From NCBI GenBank assembly GCA_018608735.1, contig JABAYZ010000013.1:1-6485 (forward strand): a stretch of DNA of 6,485 nt. Reading direction: 5' to 3'. Origin of the DNA: Flavobacteriaceae bacterium (lineage in GTDB: Bacteria > Bacteroidota > Bacteroidia > Flavobacteriales > Flavobacteriaceae). The notes beneath the pieces are model-generated. The model was not told the DNA's origin. It did not search any database and saw nothing but the letters and a program-made list of their open reading frames with translations. The position numbers and the translations under genes were made by a program. Positions 1-6,485 of the stretch are shown piece by piece. Every line of letters begins with the position of its first letter. Position 1 is the first letter of the stretch.

Positions 1-52
1 CTCAGCTTCTCGACAGTTCTTTGCTGTCAAAAGAAAACTAGGACATCTGTGT

Positions 53-87
53 GCAGTGATTGTAGAGGAAATAAGGGAATTCACTGC
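53..87. repeat. 7-bp inverted repeat, possible operator half-sites
   Basis: GCAGTGA at 53-59 is the exact reverse complement of TCACTGC at 81-87, with 21 bases between the arms. The spacing is long for a stable RNA hairpin but suits two half-sites bound by a dimeric regulator. No regulator gene is in the window. A 7-bp match over this distance can arise by chance, so a function is inference only. Confidence 0.3.
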
Positions 88-90
88 GAA

Positions 91-102
91 TATGTGCACA
101 TA
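91..102. promoter_or_regulatory. Perfect 12-bp palindrome, candidate operator
   Basis: TATGTGCACATA reads the same on both strands over all 12 bases, and symmetry stops at the flanking bases (A at 90, C at 103). It lies 109 bases before the start codon of the first gene and 4 bases after the right arm of the 53-87 inverted repeat. Sites of this kind often bind dimeric helix-turn-helix repressors. Which protein would bind it cannot be told from the window. Confidence 0.35.
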
Positions 103-196
103 CCATGCAATTCATGTTTGTGTTTTGATGTCTCATCGTTAGACTATTTTCTGCTAACTTTAAATTTTTGTTTGATGCAATATTACAAAGCTAGTT

Positions 197-204
197 GGGG
201 AGGA
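197..204 (+). promoter_or_regulatory. Strong ribosome binding site deciding the first gene's start
   Basis: GGGGAGGA contains the Shine-Dalgarno core GGAGG at 199-203, seven bases before the ATG at 211. It is by far the best ribosome binding site in the window. It fixes the start at 211 rather than the in-frame ATG at 175 or GTG at 49, which lack any purine-rich site at the right distance. Confidence 0.8.
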
Positions 205-210
205 CGATCC

Positions 211-1446
211 ATGGAACAAAATAAATCGACGTTAAGTGAAACTGAAACCAGGAACTTAAGATCTTCAAAAGAATTACGTAGTCACCTAACAGTTTTAGAT
301 AGCCTAACAGCACCTGCCCTAGGTGTCTTGGCTGTCGCATCAGGTATTTACACATATTTAGGCGTTTCCTCGTTACTAGAAGATAATGGTGCGATAACAT
401 TTTTTGCAGCTATTGCATATTCAATCGCTGTTTCTGTGGGTATTTTTGTCTTTTGGAGCTATATCCTTCGGCTTTTACCAGCAATGAGAACAGCACAAGG
501 TAAGTTGGGCCTAGCAGTTGCCACTGGCATGGGCTCTCTTGCAATAATCGCTATGTCGAGTTGGCTTAATGCTGCTGCCCTGGCAGGCTCAGCAGCTGTA
601 GAGCAGCATTTAGAAAAAACTGTGCAGGAATACCAGTTAGCACTCAGACGTGCTCACGATATCGCAATATCGGGTCAATCGCTGGGTAGAGAGGTTCAAA
701 GAGCCAGGGAAAATTTTGATGCACTGGCGGAACAAGAAAGCGATGGTAATTTATCAGGGACAGCAGGAAAAGGGACGGTTTTTCGGGTACTAATACAGAA
801 AAAAGAAGAATTGCGCGCTTTAGAAGAGCAAATTTCTGATTATCAAGAGCCTATCGAAGAAGCATATTCTGATGGAAACCAACTACTAGGGAAAATGCGC
901 GCTTTGATCGTTGCTCCCGGAGCTGTCGAGGAACGTTCTTTAATATTCTCTGAAGAGAGCGTTCGGTTGGCAGGTATTATAGCACAACTGAATCAATTTT
1001 CTGTGGCGCCACTTGTTGCTAGGGCTGCGGAAGATTTATCCGCGTCGATCATCATGCCTGAGTTAAATGGGCGTAATTCAGTAATTCGCGAAGCACAGAG
1101 TGCCACTATACAATCAGTTTTAGATGCTCTTGAAAGACGCAGTCAAACACTCCTGGCTGCGGCGAACGAGGTGCTGGAAATGGAACCTCCAAACGAGACA
1201 GCATATAATCCGATCACAAGTGCGGATGCGGTGATTGTATATGCAGAAAACTTCATTCCGTCATGGGCCGGCGCGATCGCTATTGACCTGTTACCCGCTA
1301 TTCTGGTCTTAATTCTTTCGATAACTCACGCGGCCATACGGCAGAATAATGATCAGCTAGCGGTGGAAGACACGATGACACTAGCGGAATTAAAAGCGTC
1401 CGTTAACGCAATGCAAAACGTGGGTTTCGCACAAAACAAAAACTAG
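211..1446 (+). CDS. Four-TM membrane protein with extracytoplasmic helical domain
   Basis: I do not recognise this 411-residue protein. The ATG at 211 is chosen for its strong ribosome binding site. Residues 1-33 are charged and polar. Hydrophobic segments lie at about 34-52, 62-87, 99-121 and 350-373. Residues 123-349 are mostly amphipathic helix rich in Glu, Gln, Ala and Arg, with coiled-coil-like stretches near 131-175, 195-215 and 290-325. By the positive-inside rule (Arg/Lys in 14-23, Arg87, Arg93, Lys98 and Arg377 inside), both termini are cytoplasmic and the 123-349 domain is periplasmic. The last segment reads AIDLLP then a hydrophobic run. A 38-residue tail follows. The protease gene begins 19 bases downstream, so the two are probably co-transcribed. 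A role as envelope sensor, scaffold or pore for the downstream enzymes is inferred from topology and context only. MotA/ZorA homology was considered, but no diagnostic motif was found. Confidence 0.88.
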   Translation: MEQNKSTLSETETRNLRSSKELRSHLTVLDSLTAPALGVLAVASGIYTYLGVSSLLEDNGAITFFAAIAYSIAVSVGIFVFWSYILRLLPAMRTAQGKLGLAVATGMGSLAIIAMSSWLNAAALAGSAAVEQHLEKTVQEYQLALRRAHDIAISGQSLGREVQRARENFDALAEQESDGNLSGTAGKGTVFRVLIQKKEELRALEEQISDYQEPIEEAYSDGNQLLGKMRALIVAPGAVEERSLIFSEESVRLAGIIAQLNQFSVAPLVARAAEDLSASIIMPELNGRNSVIREAQSATIQSVLDALERRSQTLLAAANEVLEMEPPNETAYNPITSADAVIVYAENFIPSWAGAIAIDLLPAILVLILSITHAAIRQNNDQLAVEDTMTLAELKASVNAMQNVGFAQNKN

Positions 1447-1465
1447 AACTTCATAGGTATTTTCT

Positions 1466-2233
1466 TTGACTAAGCTCTCGATATCAAAAATATTATACCT
1501 AATACTGGGTATTCAAATTTTTGTCTCAATTATGACCGTATTGCTGGATGTGGAGTATAGATGGCTGCGCTATTTTGATCAGACTGAAATTAGATACGGC
1601 CCAGTTGAACCAGGCGATCAGAGACGATTATTTGAACCCAAAAAAAGTAAGCCAGAGATATTTCCAGATCAGATCGAAAGACAAGTTGAACTACCGGATG
1701 AAATGCCTAAACGGCTTATGTTTGAAGTAGTCGAGCTAAAAGGTATCGGGCCAACTATTATGGTTTATGGCGGAATAGAGAAAGGAGATTTTGCTCGCTT
1801 CAAAGACTTCTATAACTCCTTTAATGACCCTCCCGAAAATATAACTTTCAATAGTCCTGGTGGTTCTGTTTATGAATCGTTGGAATTGGGTCGTTTTATA
1901 CGATCAAACGAGATGCAATCTTTAATGCTACCAGGAAATTATTGCTTTTCGGCATGCCCATACATGTTTGCCGCTGGAACGAAGCGTATTGCCTATGAAA
2001 ACTCCGCTGTTGGTATGCACCAACATTACTTTGATGAGTCAGTAATCCTGCCTACTTTTATGGCCGTAGAGGACATTCAGATAGGACAAGGTCAAACAAT
2101 GTTATATTTGGTTGAGATGGAAATTTCACCAAGTTTAATGATCTATTCCTTGAATACACCGCCGAATGCAATTTATGTTCTTGTAGAAGAGGAGCTACTT
2201 GAAACAAACTTAGCAACCAAATTTATAAAATGA
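1466..2233 (+). CDS. Membrane-anchored ClpP-like serine protease (COG3904 type)
   Basis: This 255-residue protein has a ClpP/crotonase fold. Start: TTG, with AGG at 1455-1457 as a weak ribosome binding site. An in-frame TAG at 1454 rules out a longer form, and the next ATG (1532, residue 23) would cut the membrane anchor. Residues 9-28 form a hydrophobic anchor preceded by Lys3 and Lys8, placing the rest in the periplasm; no clear signal-peptidase site is seen. Residues 29-85 are a polar linker. The core matches ClpP-class enzymes: NSPGGS at 129-134 (oxyanion-hole loop), CFSAC at 160-164 with Ser162 as likely nucleophile, the AAG turn at 169-171, and GMHQ at 183-186 with His185 as likely base. 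The C-terminal part (TPP, then a VEEEL segment) also fits the family, but the expected acidic residue appears to be Asn234 in my by-eye alignment. The substrate is unknown; the membrane protein encoded just upstream is an obvious candidate partner. Peptidase activity is inferred from motifs. Confidence 0.9.
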   Translation: MTKLSISKILYLILGIQIFVSIMTVLLDVEYRWLRYFDQTEIRYGPVEPGDQRRLFEPKKSKPEIFPDQIERQVELPDEMPKRLMFEVVELKGIGPTIMVYGGIEKGDFARFKDFYNSFNDPPENITFNSPGGSVYESLELGRFIRSNEMQSLMLPGNYCFSACPYMFAAGTKRIAYENSAVGMHQHYFDESVILPTFMAVEDIQIGQGQTMLYLVEMEISPSLMIYSLNTPPNAIYVLVEEELLETNLATKFIK

Positions 2234-2257
2234 TCAAACTGGGATAGATTAAGAGCA

Positions 2258-5200
2258 ATGTCTGAATTGAAACAACTTGTTAACGAACGGATCGAAGCAC
2301 TTCGACCCAAGCTTCAAGATACATCTCGTAGAAACCCTCTCATAAACAACACTCTAACATCCAAATCAGCATCATTTCTCAAAATTGTTGACGAAATACC
2401 GCAACAAATTTTGGACATAATTTCAACGGAAAAAAATAGCGGAATGCAATTGATCCCGCTCCCGCCCACTGACATTGACCCATTAGATGAGGATAATGAA
2501 GAATTTATCATTGCATTTCGAAATGCACAATCAACGGATGAAGAATACCTAGCCAAAATTGAAGAAATAGATTTTGAATTAGACGAGAAAGCCTATGATA
2601 AAGAGGCTGTTTTAGAGCGTGAGCTAAGAGACAAAGTCCGTGAATTGTTAGATATGCCGCCTCGCCCAGCGGGAGAACAGCAACAAGATCTATTTAATCA
2701 TGCCAGATCTCACAACATTAACCCTCTAAGTAATCTGCCGCATCCATCAGAAGCAAATGCAGATGGTCGGCATGATGATGATGCGCTCCAAACGTTACTT
2801 TTACCTAAAACCTTTCAATCGAGAATGAGGCGTATTTTTGGTAAATGTAAGATGTATCAAGATGAGAAAGGACTTAATGTTGCTTTCTTGGTCCTTGGGT
2901 ATTTGCGCTGGTCAATGCCACACACGGAAGGTGAAGATGAGTTTAAATCGCCATTAATCCTTATTCCAGTTGAATTAACAAAACCCAAAAATATCGATGG
3001 TGAAAAGTATAGTATCTCAAAGAGAGACGACATCATACTCAACCCAACATTACTACATAAACTTAAAACAGATGCATCGGTTGATCTGCATGAGCTTACT
3101 CAACTTCTACAATCAGAGCAGATAGACGTAGAGGAAATTTTTTCTAAAATCCATGAAATAAAACCAAAAAATATGCGTTGGGACGTCAAACGCGAAGCAT
3201 CATTTGGTGTCTATCCGTATCAGGGCATAGAACAATATAATGACCTCGATACAGCATCCATCAACTTTTCAGAATTTCCTCTCCTATCAGAGATCATGTT
3301 AGGAAAAGACCCCAATTCTCCATCAGCTGAAATATATGATGAGAGTGATATCGAAACATCAAAAGGCGAACAGCTTGTTCCGCATTTGGTTCTAGATGCT
3401 GACTCATCACAGTTTATTGCACTCATGAAATTAGCTAATGAGCAGAATGTTGCGCTAGAAGGACCACCTGGTTCTGGGAAAAGCCAAACAATCGTGAATG
3501 CAGTCGCAAATGCGATACTAAATGGGAAAAAGGTTTTATTCGCAGCACAAAAAACCACCGCCCTTGAAGTGGTTTATAATCGCTTGAAGGCGCTTGGCTT
3601 ATCACAATTTGCACTGCCGCTGATGGGCGGACATGGAAGCAGTGAAAAATTTTATGAAGCCGTTAAGGATCGAATTGAATTAAGAAGCAAGACTTCAAAT
3701 GAAGACATATCAAATTTACGTGCTCAATTGCGGCATCAGCGCGAGAGATTAGAAAGATACATAGAAATTCTCACGTCAAATATTCATGGAACATCTTTAA
3801 ACGTTCACCAAATCTTGGGATTGAAAATCTCGAACTTCGAAGTCATCAAAAATCTTGATTGGGCCCTAAAATCTGTTGAGTTTAGTCCTCAAAACTATTC
3901 GGATAATTTTAATATAAAAAGTGTAGATGAAATTGGCGAAACAATAACAAAGTGGTGCACTGATCTCTCAGATAATAAACTACCAGATGGGAGCATTTGG
4001 AGAGATGCTGATGCTTTAAATTGCGATCTTAATGCGATTTCATCCGTGTTGAGAAGATCTGAAGATTTACTGGCCGAATACGAACATAATGTATCAAAAC
4101 TTTCCGAAAAAGAGTTAAACCTGTTCGACAAGCTCATGCAAGAGGAAGGCCAGGAGCTCCTTTGGGCACTTGATCAATGCTCTGCGGATAGTCGCATCAA
4201 TTTATCAGAGATATACAAAACCTCTGGCTTTAAGTCTTTTGGGAACTTTTATAATCAGGTGATCAAATTTAAAAACTTCACCAGGATATTTGATACATTT
4301 TTAGAGAAGTACAGGTTAACTGCTGATCAAGCGAAGACACTACAAGGTGATTTAGATAATATTTCCAAGTTTAATCAGCTTCTATCACAAGTAGAAAACG
4401 TTGAACTAGAATTTAGCAATATAGAAAATCTCAAAGAGGATCTGGACACCCAGCAAAGGGCTTTAACGATAATAAAGCAAGCTACAAGCTCAATAAACGC
4501 AATAAACGAAAACTTTCTGCCAACTCATCTAAGCGATTTATTAACATTAAAACAAAGGGATGGAATATTTGAACTGTTTACCAAGTTGACCACAAGAAAG
4601 TCGGTTGAAGCAGTCATCGAGGAAATTGAAGAAGCACGAAAAAATTATAAAAAATTCTCAAATATGAGCAATCTAAGTGCCCTCCCAACAACACGTGATA
4701 TTTCTGAGATTAAAGAAAATATCCAATCAGCCGGTTTCTTTTCATTTCTCAGTTCGACTAAGAAAAATGCAAAAAATAAGGCGTCTGAGTGGATTACACG
4801 CATCGGCCCTAAAGATAGTGATGAAAGAATTATATCTGCTTTAGACGCATTAATTGATCAAATCTTAGCATTTAAGAATCTCGACCTTGCTGACCATATT
4901 GATTTTGAGGAGCACGAAGCAAAAGAGAAAATTTCAAAACTTGAAGAATTATGTGAAGGTTTGAGAAGATTTTCTGAAAATTCTAAAATACCGATCTCTG
5001 ATGTTTTAAATGCCATGCGTGATGCAACATTCGATGATGCGAGCGAGACAATCGGTCAACACGGCAAAACAAAGTACTTCCAGACGGATATAGGAAATAA
5101 ATTACTTCTGAACTCAAATGCATGCCGTTTTGTCGATGAAAACACGCACGCACTGAAAGCCGCTAATAGTCTACTGGTTAGGATGGAAATAAGTGATCGA

Positions 5201-6485
5201 AGCCGTTTTATCGCGGAAGCGAACGAGGCTTTAAAGCAAAAAGTGGAAATAGACAGTTTAACTTCGAACTTTAATGACGCTCTACCAGACAAAGAAAACT
5301 TTGACGAATTCACATCCATTTTGGATCGATTATTTAACCAATCGTCGACAATACAAATGCTGATATTAGAGAGAGACAAGAATGTAGTTGAAGCGTCAGC
5401 ATCATGCCGTGAATTAAATTCAAAATTAAGACAGCATTCCCTGGAATTAAAAGCTGCAAAAAAAGACACAGGTAACGCAAACCAAACCGAAGATGCCACT
5501 GTGCTTCCAGCAAAATTCATAGAAGATCATCTGAAAGATAAAGCAGGTCTTCAAAGTGTCGTGACAAGACGAAGCGCGTTTTCACAAGCAAAAAATATTG
5601 GCCTGGATGATATCTTAAGTAAAATCGAAAATGTCCTGGACGATGATAAGAAAAAGGACTTTGCAATCGGATGTGTAGTCAATCGTTTGATGAACACGGT
5701 CGCAGATAATTTTGGCAGTGAGCTCGTTCAATATAATGGTGTCACGTTAAATGACGCACGCAAATCTCTAAAAGAACTAGACGGAAAATTGATTACACTG
5801 GCATCTGTGGAGGTCAATAATGCTGCTGTCGATAATGCGGATCCGCCAAGGGGGATTGGCTTTGGTAAAAAGTCAGAATTCACGGAACAGTCACTACTAG
5901 ATCACCAACTTAACTTAAAGCGTAGGCAACCTCCGCGCAAAGTAATTCCCAGAGCTAGGCAAGCGCTTATGGAATATTTTCCGTGTTGGATGATGGTCCC
6001 GAGTGAGGTAGCTCAACTGCTACCACGAAGTGCCGATTTTGATCTTGTGATCATCGACGAAGCTTCACAGATGACGCCAGAACATTCCATGAGCGCCCTG
6101 ATGCGAGCGCAAACTGCTTTGATTGCCGGGGATACAAACCAATTACCTCCAACAAATTTCTTCAGAAATTTGAATAGTAATGATGAAATTGATGAAGACG
6201 TCGACACAGTTGAGGAGTCGATATTAGAATTGGCTAATATTCAATTTCATCCAAAACATAGACTTCTTTGGCATTATAGATCCAAACATGAGGATCTAAT
6301 TGCGTTTTCAAATCACTATGTATACGACAGCGAGCTGGTTATATTTCCATCTCCAGGATCAGCGAAAGACGAGCTAGGCGTAAGCTTAGTGCGGGTCAAT
6401 GGCAGGTTCCAGAGAGGTATAAATCCTACAGAAGTACAGGCTATGGCTGATGCAATTGAGAAGTTTATGGAGGAAACGCCTCACA
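2258..6485 (+). CDS. Giant DUF4011 superfamily 1 helicase, 3' end outside window
   Basis: The ATG at 2258 is the first possible start after an in-frame TGA at 2231, and the frame stays open to the right edge (1409 complete codons). The N-terminal DUF4011 region includes SRRNPLI (23-29), LQTLLLP (177-183), GLNVAFLVLGYLRW (205-218) and SPLILIPVEL (231-240), then FGVYPYQGIEQYNDL (316-330). Helicase motifs follow: a Q-motif-like DSSQ (382-385), Walker A GPPGSGKS (402-409), motif Ia FAAQKTTALEVV (428-439), Walker B VIIDEASQ (1264-1271), motif III AGDTNQLPPT (1290-1299) and motif IV-like LLWHYRSKHEDLI (1336-1348). Residues about 470-1220 are a long helical, coiled-coil-rich insertion. Motifs V and VI and any C-terminal nuclease lie beyond the window. 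The protein should be an ATP-dependent DNA or RNA translocase in the cytoplasm. Related DUF4011 helicases are found in anti-phage systems such as Hhe, which carries a Vsr-like nuclease. It begins 24 bases after the protease gene, with no good ribosome binding site, suggesting translational coupling. Confidence 0.95.
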   Translation, partial: MSELKQLVNERIEALRPKLQDTSRRNPLINNTLTSKSASFLKIVDEIPQQILDIISTEKNSGMQLIPLPPTDIDPLDEDNEEFIIAFRNAQSTDEEYLAKIEEIDFELDEKAYDKEAVLERELRDKVRELLDMPPRPAGEQQQDLFNHARSHNINPLSNLPHPSEANADGRHDDDALQTLLLPKTFQSRMRRIFGKCKMYQDEKGLNVAFLVLGYLRWSMPHTEGEDEFKSPLILIPVELTKPKNIDGEKYSISKRDDIILNPTLLHKLKTDASVDLHELTQLLQSEQIDVEEIFSKIHEIKPKNMRWDVKREASFGVYPYQGIEQYNDLDTASINFSEFPLLSEIMLGKDPNSPSAEIYDESDIETSKGEQLVPHLVLDADSSQFIALMKLANEQNVALEGPPGSGKSQTIVNAVANAILNGKKVLFAAQKTTALEVVYNRLKALGLSQFALPLMGGHGSSEKFYEAVKDRIELRSKTSNEDISNLRAQLRHQRERLERYIEILTSNIHGTSLNVHQILGLKISNFEVIKNLDWALKSVEFSPQNYSDNFNIKSVDEIGETITKWCTDLSDNKLPDGSIWRDADALNCDLNAISSVLRRSEDLLAEYEHNVSKLSEKELNLFDKLMQEEGQELLWALDQCSADSRINLSEIYKTSGFKSFGNFYNQVIKFKNFTRIFDTFLEKYRLTADQAKTLQGDLDNISKFNQLLSQVENVELEFSNIENLKEDLDTQQRALTIIKQATSSINAINENFLPTHLSDLLTLKQRDGIFELFTKLTTRKSVEAVIEEIEEARKNYKKFSNMSNLSALPTTRDISEIKENIQSAGFFSFLSSTKKNAKNKASEWITRIGPKDSDERIISALDALIDQILAFKNLDLADHIDFEEHEAKEKISKLEELCEGLRRFSENSKIPISDVLNAMRDATFDDASETIGQHGKTKYFQTDIGNKLLLNSNACRFVDENTHALKAANSLLVRMEISDRSRFIAEANEALKQKVEIDSLTSNFNDALPDKENFDEFTSILDRLFNQSSTIQMLILERDKNVVEASASCRELNSKLRQHSLELKAAKKDTGNANQTEDATVLPAKFIEDHLKDKAGLQSVVTRRSAFSQAKNIGLDDILSKIENVLDDDKKKDFAIGCVVNRLMNTVADNFGSELVQYNGVTLNDARKSLKELDGKLITLASVEVNNAAVDNADPPRGIGFGKKSEFTEQSLLDHQLNLKRRQPPRKVIPRARQALMEYFPCWMMVPSEVAQLLPRSADFDLVIIDEASQMTPEHSMSALMRAQTALIAGDTNQLPPTNFFRNLNSNDEIDEDVDTVEESILELANIQFHPKHRLLWHYRSKHEDLIAFSNHYVYDSELVIFPSPGSAKDELGVSLVRVNGRFQRGINPTEVQAMADAIEKFMEETPH

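Larger units (their letters stand above)
1..210 (+). promoter_or_regulatory. Non-coding leader upstream of the three-gene operon
   Basis: No convincing gene is seen here on either strand. The frame of the first gene is open back to a GTG at 49, but the extra 54 codons would encode a cysteine-rich, low-complexity peptide with no ribosome binding site, so I read the stretch as leader. It carries a 7-bp inverted repeat (53-59 with 81-87), a perfect 12-bp palindrome (91-102) and a strong Shine-Dalgarno sequence (197-204). The promoter should lie here or just left of the window. The best candidate I can find is weak: TTGTGT at 118-123 and TAGACT at 140-145 with a 16-base spacer. The stretch from about 117 to 181 is rich in T and A, as promoter regions often are. 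Confidence 0.5.

Noticed and set aside
12..28. Hairpin GACAG-N7-CTGTC as a terminator of an upstream gene
   Set aside because: The stem is only 5 bp and is followed by AAAAG on the + strand, with no T-run on either strand.
49..210. N-terminal extension of the first gene from GTG at 49 or ATG at 175
   Set aside because: The extension is cysteine-rich and low in complexity, has no ribosome binding site before either start, and the ATG at 211 has a strong one at ideal spacing.
1548..1730. Short + strand open frame inside the protease gene
   Set aside because: It overlaps the protease gene in another frame and encodes nothing recognisable.
4492..4508. Tandem repeat AATAAACG separated by one base
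   Set aside because: It is two copies only, in frame, encoding a short INAINE stretch of the helical insertion; no sign of a wider repeat array.
5056..5520. Open frame of 154 codons on the minus strand
   Set aside because: It lies wholly inside the helicase gene, is rich in Ser, Phe and Ala as antisense frames of helical proteins tend to be, and has no recognisable domain. The same applies to the shorter minus-strand frames at 191-400, 2314-2556, 2857-3042, 3220-3558, 3895-4137 and 6013-6207.
5837..5846. 10-bp palindrome GCGGATCCGC
   Set aside because: It lies in the middle of the helicase coding region with no other signal nearby, and is expected by chance in several kilobases.
211..6485. 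Assignment to Zorya, Kiwa or Hhe
   Set aside because: No MotA/MotB-like pair as in Zorya and no KwaB-like protein as in Kiwa is seen. Hhe is a single helicase-nuclease gene, and the nuclease part cannot be checked here. Only the DUF4011 helicase is shared with Hhe.

Overview
This AT-leaning bacterial window (roughly 40% GC by eye, not computed) holds one short, co-directional gene cluster on the + strand. About 210 bases of non-coding leader precede three genes, and the last gene runs off the right edge. The cluster has no integrase, transposase, tRNA, CRISPR array or housekeeping gene, so the organism can only be guessed. The second gene belongs to a ClpP-like family (COG3904 type) that is common in Alphaproteobacteria. 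With the Gram-negative membrane topology of genes 1 and 2, this makes an alphaproteobacterium, or another proteobacterium, the best guess at low confidence. The content looks like an accessory or defence-island locus rather than core genome.

Layout: (1) 1-210 is a leader with a 12-bp perfect palindrome, a 7-bp inverted repeat and a strong Shine-Dalgarno sequence, but no clear promoter. (2) 211-1446 encodes a 411-residue protein with four predicted membrane segments and a helical central domain of about 225 residues; I do not recognise its family. (3) 1466-2233 encodes a 255-residue membrane-anchored serine-protease-like protein of the ClpP/crotonase fold. It has an oxyanion-hole SPGG motif, a candidate nucleophile Ser162 and a candidate His185. 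(4) 2258 to the right edge encodes at least 1409 residues of a giant superfamily 1 helicase with an N-terminal DUF4011 domain. Motifs I, Ia, II, III and IV are visible, and a helical insertion of about 800 residues separates the two halves of the first RecA domain. Its last helicase motifs and any C-terminal nuclease lie outside the window.

The genes are 19 and 24 bases apart with no terminator between them, so they very probably form one operon. The positive-inside rule places both the central domain of gene 1 and the protease domain of gene 2 outside the cytoplasm, while the helicase has no membrane segment in the part seen. DUF4011 helicases occur in anti-phage systems, for example the single-gene Hhe type with a Vsr-like nuclease. 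My working hypothesis is a membrane-coupled defence system: an envelope sensor and protease pair linked to a cytoplasmic nucleic-acid helicase. The pairing resembles Zorya or Kiwa in logic but shares none of their membrane proteins that I can recognise. I know of no named system with this gene set, but I could not search databases, so novelty is inference.
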